Part shown: piece by piece, positions 1-11,887 of the stretch | How positions within the stretch are numbered: position 1 is the first letter of the stretch | How the letters are laid out: each line of letters starts with the position of its first letter | Source: Odontesthes bonariensis | Lineage: Eukaryota > Chordata > Actinopteri > Atheriniformes > Atherinopsidae | Assembly (NCBI RefSeq): GCF_027942865.1 | Contig: NC_134519.1 | Location: 35,410,941-35,474,940, forward strand | Reading direction: 5' to 3' | Length of the DNA: 64,000 nt | Made by a program: the position numbers and the translations under genes | Notes under the pieces: model-generated | What the model saw: only the letters and a program-made list of their open reading frames with translations | Databases searched by the model: none | Told to the model about the DNA's origin: nothing

Positions 1-777
1 TTCAAAGGGACAGTTCGCCTCTTTAAAGGGACAGTTCACCTCTTTAAAGGGACAGTTTTCTGCTTTAAAGGGACAGTTCAACTCTTTAAAGGGACAGTTC
101 ACCTCTTTAAAGGGACAGTTCGCTGCTTTAAAGGGACAGTTCGCCTCTTTAAAGGGACGGTTCTTCTCTTTAAAGGGACAGTTCGCCTCTTTAAAGAGAC
201 AGTTCTTCTCTTTAAAGGGACAGTTCGCCTCTTTAAAGGAAAAGTTTGCCGCTGTAAAGGGACAGTTCGCCTCTTTAAAGAGACACTTCACCTCTTTAAG
301 GCACAGTTCGCCTCTTTAAAGGGACAGTTCGCCTCTTTAAAGGAAAAGTTTGCCGCTGTAAAGGTACAGTTCTTGTCTTTAAAGGTACAGTTCTTGTCTT
401 TAAAGGGACAGTTCGCCTCTTTAAAGGAAAAGTTTGCCGCTGTAAAGGGACAGTTCGCCTCTTTAAAGGGACGGTTCTTCTCTTTAAAGGGACAGTTCGC
501 CTCTTTAAAGGGACAGTTCTTCTCTTTAAAGGGACAGTTCGCCTCTTTAAAGGAAAAGTTTGCCGCTGTAAAGGGACAGTTCTTCTCTTTAAAGGCACAG
601 TTCACCTCTTTAAAGGGACAGTTCGCCTCTTTAAAGAAAAAGTTTGCCACTGTAAAGGGACAGTTCAACTCTTTAAAGGGACAGTTTGCCTCTTTAAAGG
701 GACAATTCGCTTCTTTAAAGGGACAGTTCGCTGCTTTAAAGGGACAGTTCGCCGCTTCAAAGGGACAGTTCGCCTCT
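1..777. repeat. Array module H3, terminal part
   Basis: The first 777 bases correspond base for base, as far as read, to 11,111-11,887, the end of a complete H3 module. One visible difference is CCTCTTTAAA near 315 where 11,425 has CCTCATTAAA. The window therefore starts inside an H3 module and more array lies to the left. Confidence 0.85.
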
Positions 778-2688
778 TTAAAAGGGACAGTTCGCCTCTT
801 TAAAGGGACAGTTCGCCGCTTTAAAGGGACAGTTCGCTGCTTTAAAGGAACAGTTAAACTCTTTAAAGGGACAGTTCGCTGCTTTAAAGGGACAGTTTGC
901 CTCTTTAAAGGGACGGTTTTTCTCTTTAAAGGTACAGTTCGCCTGTTTAAAGGAAAAGTTTGCCGCTGTAAAAGGACAATTCTTCTCTTTAAAGGGACAG
1001 TTCGCCTCTTTAAAGGAAAAGTTTGCTGCTGTAAAGGGACAGTTTGCCTCTTTAAAGGGACAGTTCGCCTCTTTAAAGGGACAGATCCCCGCTTTAAAAG
1101 GACAGTTCGCCTCTTTAAAGAAAAAGTTTGCCACTGTAAAGGGACAGTTCAACTCTTTAAAGGGACAGTTCGCCTCTTTAAAGGGACAGTTCACCTCTTT
1201 AAAGGGACAGTTCAACTCTTTAAAGGGACAGTTCGCTGCTTTAAAGGGACAGTTCGCCTCTTTAAAGGGACAGATCCCCGCTTTAAAAGGACAGTTCGCC
1301 TCTTTAAAGAAAAAGTTTGCCACTGTAAAGGGACAGTTCAACTCTTTAAAGGGACAGTTCGCCTCTTTAAAGGGACAGTTCACCTCTTTAAAGGGACAGT
1401 TCACCTCTTTAAAGGGACAGTTCGCTGCTTTAAAGGGACAGTTCGCCTCTTTAAAGGGACAGATCCCCTCTTTAAAGGGACAGTTCACCTCTTTAAAGAA
1501 AAAGTTTGCCACTGTAAAGGGACAGTTCAACTCTTTAAAGGGACAGTTCGCCTCTTTAAAGGGACAGTTCGTTGCTTTAAAAGGACAGTTCGCCGCTTCA
1601 AAGGGACAGTTTGTCTCTTTAAAGGGACAGTTCGCTGCTTTAAAGGGACAGTTCACCTTTTTAAAGGGACAGTTCGCCTCTTTAAAGGGACAGTTCGCCG
1701 CTTTAAAGGGCCAGTTCGCTTCTTTAAAGGGACAGTTTGCCGCTTCAAAGGGACAGTTCGCCTCTTTATAGGGACAGTTTGCCTCTTTAAAGGGACAGTT
1801 CTTCTCTTTAAAGGAACAGTTTTTGTCTTTAAAGGGACTGTTCGCCTCTTTAAAGGGACAGTTCTTCTCTTTAAAGGGACAGTTCAACTCTTTAAAGGGA
1901 CAGTTCAACTCTTTAAAGGGACAGTTCGCCTCTTTAAAGGGACAGTTCGCCTCTTCAAAGGGACAGTTCACCTCTTTAAAGGGACAGTTCGCTGCTTTAA
2001 AGGGACAGTTCGCCTCTTTAAAGGGGCGGTTCTTCTCTTTAAAGGGACAGTTTGCCTCTTTAAAGGGACGGTTCTTCTCTTTAAAGGGACAGTTCGCCTC
2101 TTTAAAGGGACAGTTCTTCTCTTTAAGGCACAGTTCGCCTCTTTAAAGGGACAGTTCGCCTCTTTAAAGGAAAAGTTTGCCGCTGTAAAGGTACAGTTCT
2201 TGTCTTTAAAGGGACAGTTCGCCTCTTTAAAGGAAAAGTTTGCCGCTGTAAAGGGACAGTTCGCCTCTTTAAAGGGACGGTTCTTCTCTTTAAAGGGACA
2301 GTTCGCCTCTTTAAAGGGACAGTTCTTCTCTTTAAAGGGACAGTTCGCCTCTTTAAAGGAAAAGTTTGCCGCTGTAAAGGGACAGTTCTTCTCTTTAAAG
2401 GGACAGTTCACCTCTTTAAAGGGACAGTTCGCCTCTTTAAAGAAAAAGTTTGCCACTGTAAAGGGACAGTTCAACTCTTTAAAGGGACAGTTTGCCTCTT
2501 TAAAGGGACAATTCGCTTCTTTAAAGGGACAGTTCGCTGCTTTAAAGGGACAGTTCGCCGCTTCAAAGGGACAGTTCAACTCTTTAAAGGGACAGTTTGC
2601 CTCTTTAAAGGGACAATTCGCTTCTTTAAAGGGACAGTTCGCTGCTTTAAAGGGACAGTTCGCCGCTTCAAAGGGACAGTTCGCCTCT
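778..2688. repeat. Array module H1 (first copy, 1,911 bp)
   Basis: It starts at the 22-bp monomer with one extra A (CTTTAAAAGGGACAG). The first 1.19 kb gives the same 397-residue minus-strand conceptual translation as 2,689-3,882, 16,151-17,344 and 18,797-19,990. It contains the module marker TTTATAGGGACAG near 1,769. Unlike later H1 copies it is followed directly by another H1 with no H2 or H3 between, so it forms a tandem pair with a 1,911-bp (91-monomer) period. Confidence 0.85.
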
Positions 2689-5600
2689 TTAAAAGGGACA
2701 GTTCGCCTCTTTAAAGGGACAGTTCGCCGCTTTAAAGGGACAGTTCGCTGCTTTAAAGGAACAGTTAAACTCTTTAAAGGGACAGTTCGCTGCTTTAAAG
2801 GGACAGTTTGCCTCTTTAAAGGGACGGTTTTTCTCTTTAAAGGTACAGTTCGCCTGTTTAAAGGAAAAGTTTGCCGCTGTAAAAGGACAATTCTTCTCTT
2901 TAAAGGGACAGTTCGCCTCTTTAAAGGAAAAGTTTGCTGCTGTAAAGGGACAGTTTGCCTCTTTAAAGGGACAGTTCGCCTCTTTAAAGGGACAGATCCC
3001 CGCTTTAAAAGGACAGTTCGCCTCTTTAAAGAAAAAGTTTGCCACTGTAAAGGGACAGTTCAACTCTTTAAAGGGACAGTTCGCCTCTTTAAAGGGACAG
3101 TTCACCTCTTTAAAGGGACAGTTCAACTCTTTAAAGGGACAGTTCGCTGCTTTAAAGGGACAGTTCGCCTCTTTAAAGGGACAGATCCCCGCTTTAAAAG
3201 GACAGTTCGCCTCTTTAAAGAAAAAGTTTGCCACTGTAAAGGGACAGTTCAACTCTTTAAAGGGACAGTTCGCCTCTTTAAAGGGACAGTTCACCTCTTT
3301 AAAGGGACAGTTCACCTCTTTAAAGGGACAGTTCGCTGCTTTAAAGGGACAGTTCGCCTCTTTAAAGGGACAGATCCCCTCTTTAAAGGGACAGTTCACC
3401 TCTTTAAAGAAAAAGTTTGCCACTGTAAAGGGACAGTTCAACTCTTTAAAGGGACAGTTCGCCTCTTTAAAGGGACAGTTCGTTGCTTTAAAAGGACAGT
3501 TCGCCGCTTCAAAGGGACAGTTTGTCTCTTTAAAGGGACAGTTCGCTGCTTTAAAGGGACAGTTCACCTTTTTAAAGGGACAGTTCGCCTCTTTAAAGGG
3601 ACAGTTCGCCGCTTTAAAGGGCCAGTTCGCTTCTTTAAAGGGACAGTTTGCCGCTTCAAAGGGACAGTTCGCCTCTTTATAGGGACAGTTTGCCTCTTTA
3701 AAGGGACAGTTCTTCTCTTTAAAGGAACAGTTTTTGTCTTTAAAGGGACTGTTCGCCTCTTTAAAGGGACAGTTCTTCTCTTTAAAGGGACAGTTCAACT
3801 CTTTAAAGGGACAGTTCAACTCTTTAAAGGGACAGTTCGCCTCTTTAAAGGGACAGTTCGCCTCTTCAAAGGGACAGTTCACCTCTTTAAAGGGACAGTT
3901 CGCTGCTTTAAAGGGACAGTTCGCCTCTTTAAAGGGGCGGTTCTTCTCTTTAAAGGGACAGTTTGCCTCTTTAAAGGGACGGTTCTTCTCTTTAAAGGGA
4001 CAGTTCGCCTCTTTAAAGGGACAGTTCTTCTCTTTAAGGCACAGTTCGCCTCTTTAAAGGGACAGTTCGCCTCTTTAAAGGAAAAGTTTGCCGCTGTAAA
4101 GGTACAGTTCTTGTCTTTAAAGGGACAGTTCGCCTCTTTAAAGGAAAAGTTTGCCGCTGTAAAGGGACAGTTCGCCTCTTTAAAGGGACGGTTCTTCTCT
4201 TTAAAGGGACAGTTCTTCTCTTTAAAGGGACAGTTCTTCTCTTTAAAGGGACAGTTCGCCTCTTTAAAGGAAAAGTTTGCCGCTGTAAAGGGACAGTTCT
4301 TCTCTTTAAAGGGACAGTTCACCTCTTTAAAGGGACAGTTCGCCTCTTTAAAGAAAAAGTTTGCCACTGTAAAGGGACAGTTCAACTCTTTAAAGGGACA
4401 GTTTGCCTCTTTAAAGGGACAATTCGCTTCTTTAAAGGGACAGTTCGCTGCTTTAAAGGGACAGTTCGCCGCTTCAAAGGGACAGTTCGCCTCTTTAAAA
4501 GGGACAGTTCGCCTCTTTAAAGGGACAGTTCGCCGCTTTAAAGGGACAGTTCGCTGCTTTAAAGGAACAGTTAAACTCTTTAAAGGGACAGTTCGCCTCT
4601 TTAAAGGGACAGTTCGCCTGTTTAAAGGAAAAGTTTGCCGCTGTAAAAGGACAATTCTTCTCTTTAAAGGGACAGTTCGCCTCTTTAAAGGGACAGTTCG
4701 CCTCTTTAAAGGGACAGTTCTTCTCTTTAAAGGGACAGTTCGCCTCTTTAAAGGAAAAGTTTGCCGCTGTAAAGGGACAGTTCGCCTCTTTAAAGAGACA
4801 CTTCACCTCTTTAAGGCACAGTTCGCCTCTTTAAAGGGACAGTTCGCCTCTTTAAAGGAAAAGTTTGCCGCTGTAAAGGTACAGTTCTTGTCTTTAAAGG
4901 GACAGTTCGCCTCTTTAAAGGAAAAGTTTGCCGCTGTAAAGGGACAGTTCGCCTCTTTAAAGGGACGGTTCTTCTCTTTAAAGGGACAGTTCGCCTCTTT
5001 AAAGGGACAGTTCTTCTCTTTAAAGGGACAGTTCGCCTCTTTAAAGGAAAAGTTTGCCGCTGTAAAGGGACAGTTCTTCTCTTTAAAGGGACAGTTCACC
5101 TCTTTAAAGGGACAGTTCGCCTCTTTAAAGAAAAAGTTTGCCACTGTAAAGGGACAGTTCAACTCTTTAAAGGGACAGTTTGCCTCTTTAAAGGGACAAT
5201 TCGCTTCTTTAAAGGGACAGTTCGCTGCTTTAAAGGGACAGTTCGCCGCTTCAAAGGGACAGTTCGCCTCTTTAAAAGGGACAGTTCGCCTCTTTAAAGG
5301 GACAGTTCGCCGCTTTAAAGGGACAGTTCGCTGCTTTAAAGGAACAGTTAAACTCTTTAAAGGGACAGTTCGCTGCTTTAAAGGGACAGTTCGCCTCTTT
5401 AAAGGGACGGTTTTTCTCTTTAAAGGTACAGTTCACCTGTTTAAAGGAAAAGTTTGCCGCTGTAAAAGGACAATTCTTCTCTTTAAAGGGACAGTTCGCC
5501 TCTTTAAAGGAAAAGTTTGCCGCTGTAAAGGGACAGTTTGCCTCTTTAAAGGGACAGTTCGTCTCTTTAAAGGGACAGATCCCCGCTTTAAAAGGACAGT

Positions 5601-7057
5601 TCGCCTCTTTAAAGAAAAAGTTTGCCACTGTAAAGGGACAGTTCAACTCTTTAAAGGGACAGTTTGCCTCTTTAAAGGGACAGTTAGCTGCTTTAAAGGG
5701 ACAGTTCGCTGCTTTAAAGGGACAGTTCGCCTCTTTAAAGGGACAGTTCGCTGCTTTAAAGGGACAGTTCGCCGCTTCAAAGGGACAGTTCGCATCTTTA
5801 AAGGGATAGTTCGCTGCTTTAAAGGGACAGTTCGCCTCTTTAAAGGGGCGGTTCTTCTCTTTAAAGGGACAGTGTGCCTCTTTAAAGGGACGGTTCTTCT
5901 CTTTAAAGGGACGGTTCTTCTCTTTAAAGGGACAGTTCGCCTCTTTAAAGGGACAGATCCCCTCTTTAAAGGGACAGTTCGCCTCTTTTAAGAAAAAGTT
6001 TGCCACTGTAAAGGGACAGTTCAACTCTTTAAAGGGACAGTTCGCCTCTTTAAAGGGACAGTTCACCTCTTTAAAGGGACAGTTCACCTCTTTAAAGAAA
6101 AAGTTTGCCACTGTAAAGGGACAGTTCAACTCTTTAAAGGGACAGTTTGCCTCTTTAAAGGGACAGTTAGCTGCTTTAAAGGGACAGTTCGCTGCTTTAA
6201 AGGGACAGTTCGCCTCTTTAAAGGGACAGTTCGCCTCTTTAAAGGGACAGTTCGCCTTTTTAAAGGGACAGTTCGCTGCTTTAAAGGGACAGTTCGCCGC
6301 TTCAAAGGGACAGTTCGCCTCTTTAAAGGGACAGTTCGCCTCTTTAAAGGGACAGTTTGCTGCTTTAAAGGGACAGTTCAACTCTTTAAAGGGACAGTTC
6401 GCCTCTTTAAAGGGACAGATCCCCTCTTTAAAGGGACAGTTCGCCTCTTTAAAGAAAAGGTTTGCCACTGTAAAGGGACAGTTCAACTCTTTAAAGGGAC
6501 AGTTCGCCTCTTTAAAGGGACAGTTCACCTCTTTAAAGGGACAGTTCACCTCTTTAAAGAAAAAGTTTTCCACTGTAAAGGGACAGTTCAACTCTTTAAA
6601 GGGACAGTTTGCCGCTTTAAAGGGACAGTTAGCTGCTTTAAAGGGACAGTTCGCTGCTTTAAAGGGACAGTTCGCCTCTTTAAAGGGACAGTTCTTCTCT
6701 TTAAAGGGACAGTTCGCCTCTTTAAAGGAAAAGTTTGCCGCTGTAAAGGGACAGTTCTTCTCTTTAAAGGGACAGTTCACCTCTTTAAAGGGACAGTTCG
6801 CCTCTTTAAAGAAAAAGTTTGCCACTGTAAAGGGACAGTTCAACTCTTTAAAGGGACAGTTTGCCTCTTTAAAGGGACAATTCGCTTCTTTAAAGGGACA
6901 GTTCGCTGCTTTAAAGGGACAGTTCGCCGCTTCAAAGGGACAGTTCAACTCTTTAAAGGGACAGTTTGCCTCTTTAAAGGGACAATTCGCTTCTTTAAAG
7001 GGACAGTTCGCTGCTTTAAAGGGACAGTTCGCCGCTTCAAAGGGACAGTTCGCCTCT
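2689..7057. repeat. Array super-repeat H1-H2-H3 (4,369 bp)
   Basis: H1 occupies 2,689-4,494, H2 4,495-5,271 (777 bp) and H3 5,272-7,057. Each begins with the extra-A monomer. H1 and H2 each contain one short TTTAAGGCACAG monomer (near 4,033 and 4,813) that removes one base again; the H3 copy here lacks it. H3 carries the marker GCATCTTTAAAGGGATAG near 5,791. Confidence 0.8.
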
Positions 7058-10000
7058 TTAAAAGGGACAGTTCGCCTCTTTAAAGGGACAGTTCGCCGCT
7101 TTAAAGGGACAGTTCGCTGCTTTAAAGGAACAGTTAAACTCTTTAAAGGGACAGTTCGCTGCTTTAAAGGGACAGTTTGCCTCTTTAAAGGGACGGTTTT
7201 TCTCTTTAAAGGTACAGTTCGCCTGTTTAAAGGAAAAGTTTGCCGCTGTAAAAGGACAATTCTTCTCTTTAAAGGGACAGTTCGCCTCTTTAAAGGAAAA
7301 GTTTGCTGCTGTAAAGGGACAGTTTGCCTCTTTAAAGGGACAGTTCGCCTCTTTAAAGGGACAGATCCCCGCTTTAAAAGGACAGTTCGCCTCTTTAAAG
7401 AAAAAGTTTGCCACTGTAAAGGGACAGTTCAACTCTTTAAAGGGACAGTTCGCCTCTTTAAAGGGACAGTTCACCTCTTTAAAGGGACAGTTCAACTCTT
7501 TAAAGGGACAGTTCGCTGCTTTAAAGGGACAGTTCGCCTCTTTAAAGGGACAGATCCCCGCTTTAAAAGGACAGTTCGCCTCTTTAAAGAAAAAGTTTGC
7601 CACTGTAAAGGGACAGTTCAACTCTTTAAAGGGACAGTTCGCCTCTTTAAAGGGACAGTTCACCTCTTTAAAGGGACAGTTCACCTCTTTAAAGGGACAG
7701 TTCGCTGCTTTAAAGGGACAGTTCGCCTCTTTAAAGGGACAGATCCCCTCTTTAAAGGGACAGTTCACCTCTTTAAAGAAAAAGTTTGCCACTGTAAAGG
7801 GACAGTTCAACTCTTTAAAGGGACAGTTCGCCTCTTTAAAGGGACAGTTCGTTGCTTTAAAAGGACAGTTCGCCGCTTCAAAGGGACAGTTTGTCTCTTT
7901 AAAGGGACAGTTCGCTGCTTTAAAGGGACAGTTCACCTTTTTAAAGGGACAGTTCGCCTCTTTAAAGGGACAGTTCGCCGCTTTAAAGGGCCAGTTCGCT
8001 TCTTTAAAGGGACAGTTTGCCGCTTCAAAGGGACAGTTCGCCTCTTTATAGGGACAGTTTGCCTCTTTAAAGGGACAGTTCTTCTCTTTAAAGGAACAGT
8101 TTTTGTCTTTAAAGGGACTGTTCGCCTCTTTAAAGGGACAGTTCTTCTCTTTAAAGGGACAGTTCAACTCTTTAAAGGGACAGTTCGCCTCTTTAAAGGG
8201 ACAGTTCGCCTCTTCAAAGGGACAGTTCACCTCTTTAAAGGGACAGTTCGCTGCTTTAAAGGGACAGTTCGCCTCTTTAAAGGGGCGGTTCTTCTCTTTA
8301 AAGGGACAGTTTGCCTCTTTAAAGGGACGGTTCTTCTCTTTAAAGGGACAGTTCGCCTCTTTAAAGGGACAGTTCTTCTCTTTAAGGCACAGTTCGCCTC
8401 TTTAAAGGGACAGTTCGCCTCTTTAAAGGAAAAGTTTGCCGCTGTAAAGGTACAGTTCTTGTCTTTAAAGGGACAGTTCGCCTCTTTAAAGGAAAAGTTT
8501 GCCGCTGTAAAGGGACAGTTCGCCTCTTTAAAGGGACGGTTCTTCTCTTTAAAGGGACAGTTCTTCTCTTTAAAGGGACAGTTCTTCTCTTTAAAGGGAC
8601 AGTTCGCCTCTTTAAAGGAAAAGTTTGCCGCTGTAAAGGGACAGTTCTTCTCTTTAAAGGGACAGTTCACCTCTTTAAAGGGACAGTTCGCCTCTTTAAA
8701 GAAAAAGTTTGCCACTGTAAAGGGACAGTTCAACTCTTTAAAGGGACAGTTTGCCTCTTTAAAGGGACAATTCGCTTCTTTAAAGGGACAGTTCGCTGCT
8801 TTAAAGGGACAGTTCGCCGCTTCAAAGGGACAGTTCGCCTCTTTAAAAGGGACAGTTCGCCTCTTTAAAGGGACAGTTCGCCGCTTTAAAGGGACAGTTC
8901 GCTGCTTTAAAGGAACAGTTAAACTCTTTAAAGGGACAGTTCGCCTCTTTAAAGGGACAGTTCGCCTGTTTAAAGGAAAAGTTTGCCGCTGTAAAAGGAC
9001 AATTCTTCTCTTTAAAGGGACAGTTCGCCTCTTTAAAGGGACAGTTCGCCTCTTTAAAGGGACAGTTCTTCTCTTTAAAGGGACAGTTCGCCTCTTTAAA
9101 GGAAAAGTTTGCCGCTGTAAAGGGACAGTTCGCCTCTTTAAAGAGACACTTCACCTCTTTAAGGCACAGTTCGCCTCTTTAAAGGGACAGTTCGCCTCTT
9201 TAAAGGAAAAGTTTGCCGCTGTAAAGGTACAGTTCTTGTCTTTAAAGGGACAGTTCGCCTCTTTAAAGGAAAAGTTTGCCGCTGTAAAGGGACAGTTCGC
9301 CTCTTTAAAGGGACGGTTCTTCTCTTTAAAGGGACAGTTCGCCTCTTTAAAGGGACAGTTCTTCTCTTTAAAGGGACAGTTCGCCTCTTTAAAGGAAAAG
9401 TTTGCCGCTGTAAAGGGACAGTTCTTCTCTTTAAAGGGACAGTTCACCTCTTTAAAGGGACAGTTCGCCTCTTTAAAGAAAAAGTTTGCCACTGTAAAGG
9501 GACAGTTCAACTCTTTAAAGGGACAGTTTGCCTCTTTAAAGGGACAATTCGCTTCTTTAAAGGGACAGTTCGCTGCTTTAAAGGGACAGTTCGCCGCTTC
9601 AAAGGGACAGTTCGCCTCTTTAAAAGGGACAGTTCGCCTCTTTAAAGGGACAGTTCGCCGCTTTAAAGGGACAGTTCGCTGCTTTAAAGGAACAGTTAAA
9701 CTCTTTAAAGGGACAGTTCGCTGCTTTAAAGGGACAGTTCGCCTCTTTAAAGGGACGGTTTTTCTCTTTAAAGGTACAGTTCACCTGTTTAAAGGAAAAG
9801 TTTGCCGCTGTAAAAGGACAATTCTTCTCTTTAAAGGGACAGTTCGCCTCTTTAAAGGAAAAGTTTGCCGCTGTAAAGGGACAGTTTGCCTCTTTAAAGG
9901 GACAGTTCGTCTCTTTAAAGGGACAGATCCCCGCTTTAAAAGGACAGTTCGCCTCTTTAAAGAAAAAGTTTGCCACTGTAAAGGGACAGTTCAACTCTTT

Positions 10001-11887
10001 AAAGGGACAGTTTGCCTCTTTAAAGGGACAGTTAGCTGCTTTAAAGGGACAGTTCGCTGCTTTAAAGGGACAGTTCGCCTCTTTAAAGGGACAGTTCGCT
10101 GCTTTAAAGGGACAGTTCGCCGCTTCAAAGGGACAGTTCGCATCTTTAAAGGGATAGTTCGCTGCTTTAAAGGGACAGTTCGCCTCTTTAAAGGGGCGGT
10201 TCTTCTCTTTAAAGGGACAGTGTGCCTCTTTAAAGGGACGGTTCTTCTCTTTAAAGGGACGGTTCTTCTCTTTAAAGGGACAGTTCGCCTCTTTAAAGGG
10301 ACAGATCCCCTCTTTAAAGGGACAGTTCGCCTCTTTTAAGAAAAAGTTTGCCACTGTAAAGGGACAGTTCAACTCTTTAAAGGGACAGTTCGCCTCTTTA
10401 AAGGGACAGTTCACCTCTTTAAAGGGACAGTTCACCTCTTTAAAGAAAAAGTTTGCCACTGTAAAGGGACAGTTCAACTCTTTAAAGGGACAGTTTGCCT
10501 CTTTAAAGGGACAGTTAGCTGCTTTAAAGGGACAGTTCGCTGCTTTAAAGGGACAGTTCGCCTCTTTAAAGGGACAGTTCGCCTCTTTAAAGGGACAGTT
10601 CGCCTTTTTAAAGGGACAGTTCGCTGCTTTAAAGGGACAGTTCGCCGCTTCAAAGGGACAGTTCGCCTCTTTAAAGGGACAGTTCGCCTCTTTAAAGGGA
10701 CAGTTTGCTGCTTTAAAGGGACAGTTCAACTCTTTAAAGGGACAGTTCGCCTCTTTAAAGGGACAGATCCCCTCTTTAAAGGGACAGTTCGCCTCTTTAA
10801 AGAAAAGGTTTGCCACTGTAAAGGGACAGTTCAACTCTTTAAAGGGACAGTTCGCCTCTTTAAAGGGACAGTTCACCTCTTTAAAGGGACAGTTCACCTC
10901 TTTAAAGAAAAAGTTTTCCACTGTAAAGGGACAGTTCAACTCTTTAAAGGGACAGTTTGCCGCTTTAAAGGGACAGTTAGCTGCTTTAAAGGGACAGTTC
11001 GCTGCTTTAAAGGGACAGTTCGCCTCTTTAAAGGGACAGTTCGCCTCTTTAAAGGGACAGTTCGCCTCTTTAAAGGGACAGTTCGCTGCTTTAAAGGGAC
11101 AGTTCGCCGCTTCAAAGGGACAGTTCGCCTCTTTAAAGGGACAGTTCACCTCTTTAAAGGGACAGTTTTCTGCTTTAAAGGGACAGTTCAACTCTTTAAA
11201 GGGACAGTTCACCTCTTTAAAGGGACAGTTCGCTGCTTTAAAGGGACAGTTCGCCTCTTTAAAGGGACGGTTCTTCTCTTTAAAGGGACAGTTCGCCTCT
11301 TTAAAGAGACAGTTCTTCTCTTTAAAGGGACAGTTCGCCTCTTTAAAGGAAAAGTTTGCCGCTGTAAAGGGACAGTTCGCCTCTTTAAAGAGACACTTCA
11401 CCTCTTTAAGGCACAGTTCGCCTCATTAAAGGGACAGTTCGCCTCTTTAAAGGAAAAGTTTGCCGCTGTAAAGGTACAGTTCTTGTCTTTAAAGGTACAG
11501 TTCTTGTCTTTAAAGGGACAGTTCGCCTCTTTAAAGGAAAAGTTTGCCGCTGTAAAGGGACAGTTCGCCTCTTTAAAGGGACGGTTCTTCTCTTTAAAGG
11601 GACAGTTCGCCTCTTTAAAGGGACAGTTCTTCTCTTTAAAGGGACAGTTCGCCTCTTTAAAGGAAAAGTTTGCCGCTGTAAAGGGACAGTTCTTCTCTTT
11701 AAAGGCACAGTTCACCTCTTTAAAGGGACAGTTCGCCTCTTTAAAGAAAAAGTTTGCCACTGTAAAGGGACAGTTCAACTCTTTAAAGGGACAGTTTGCC
11801 TCTTTAAAGGGACAATTCGCTTCTTTAAAGGGACAGTTCGCTGCTTTAAAGGGACAGTTCGCCGCTTCAAAGGGACAGTTCGCCTCT
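7058..11887. repeat. Array super-repeat H1-H2-H3 (4,830 bp)
   Basis: H1 7,058-8,842, H2 8,843-9,619 and H3 9,620-11,887. H1 here lacks one 21-bp monomer relative to the copy at 2,689 (two adjacent TTCAACTC monomers reduced to one). H3 is 2,268 bp and complete, ending with a short TTTAAGGCACAG monomer near 11,408. Confidence 0.8.
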
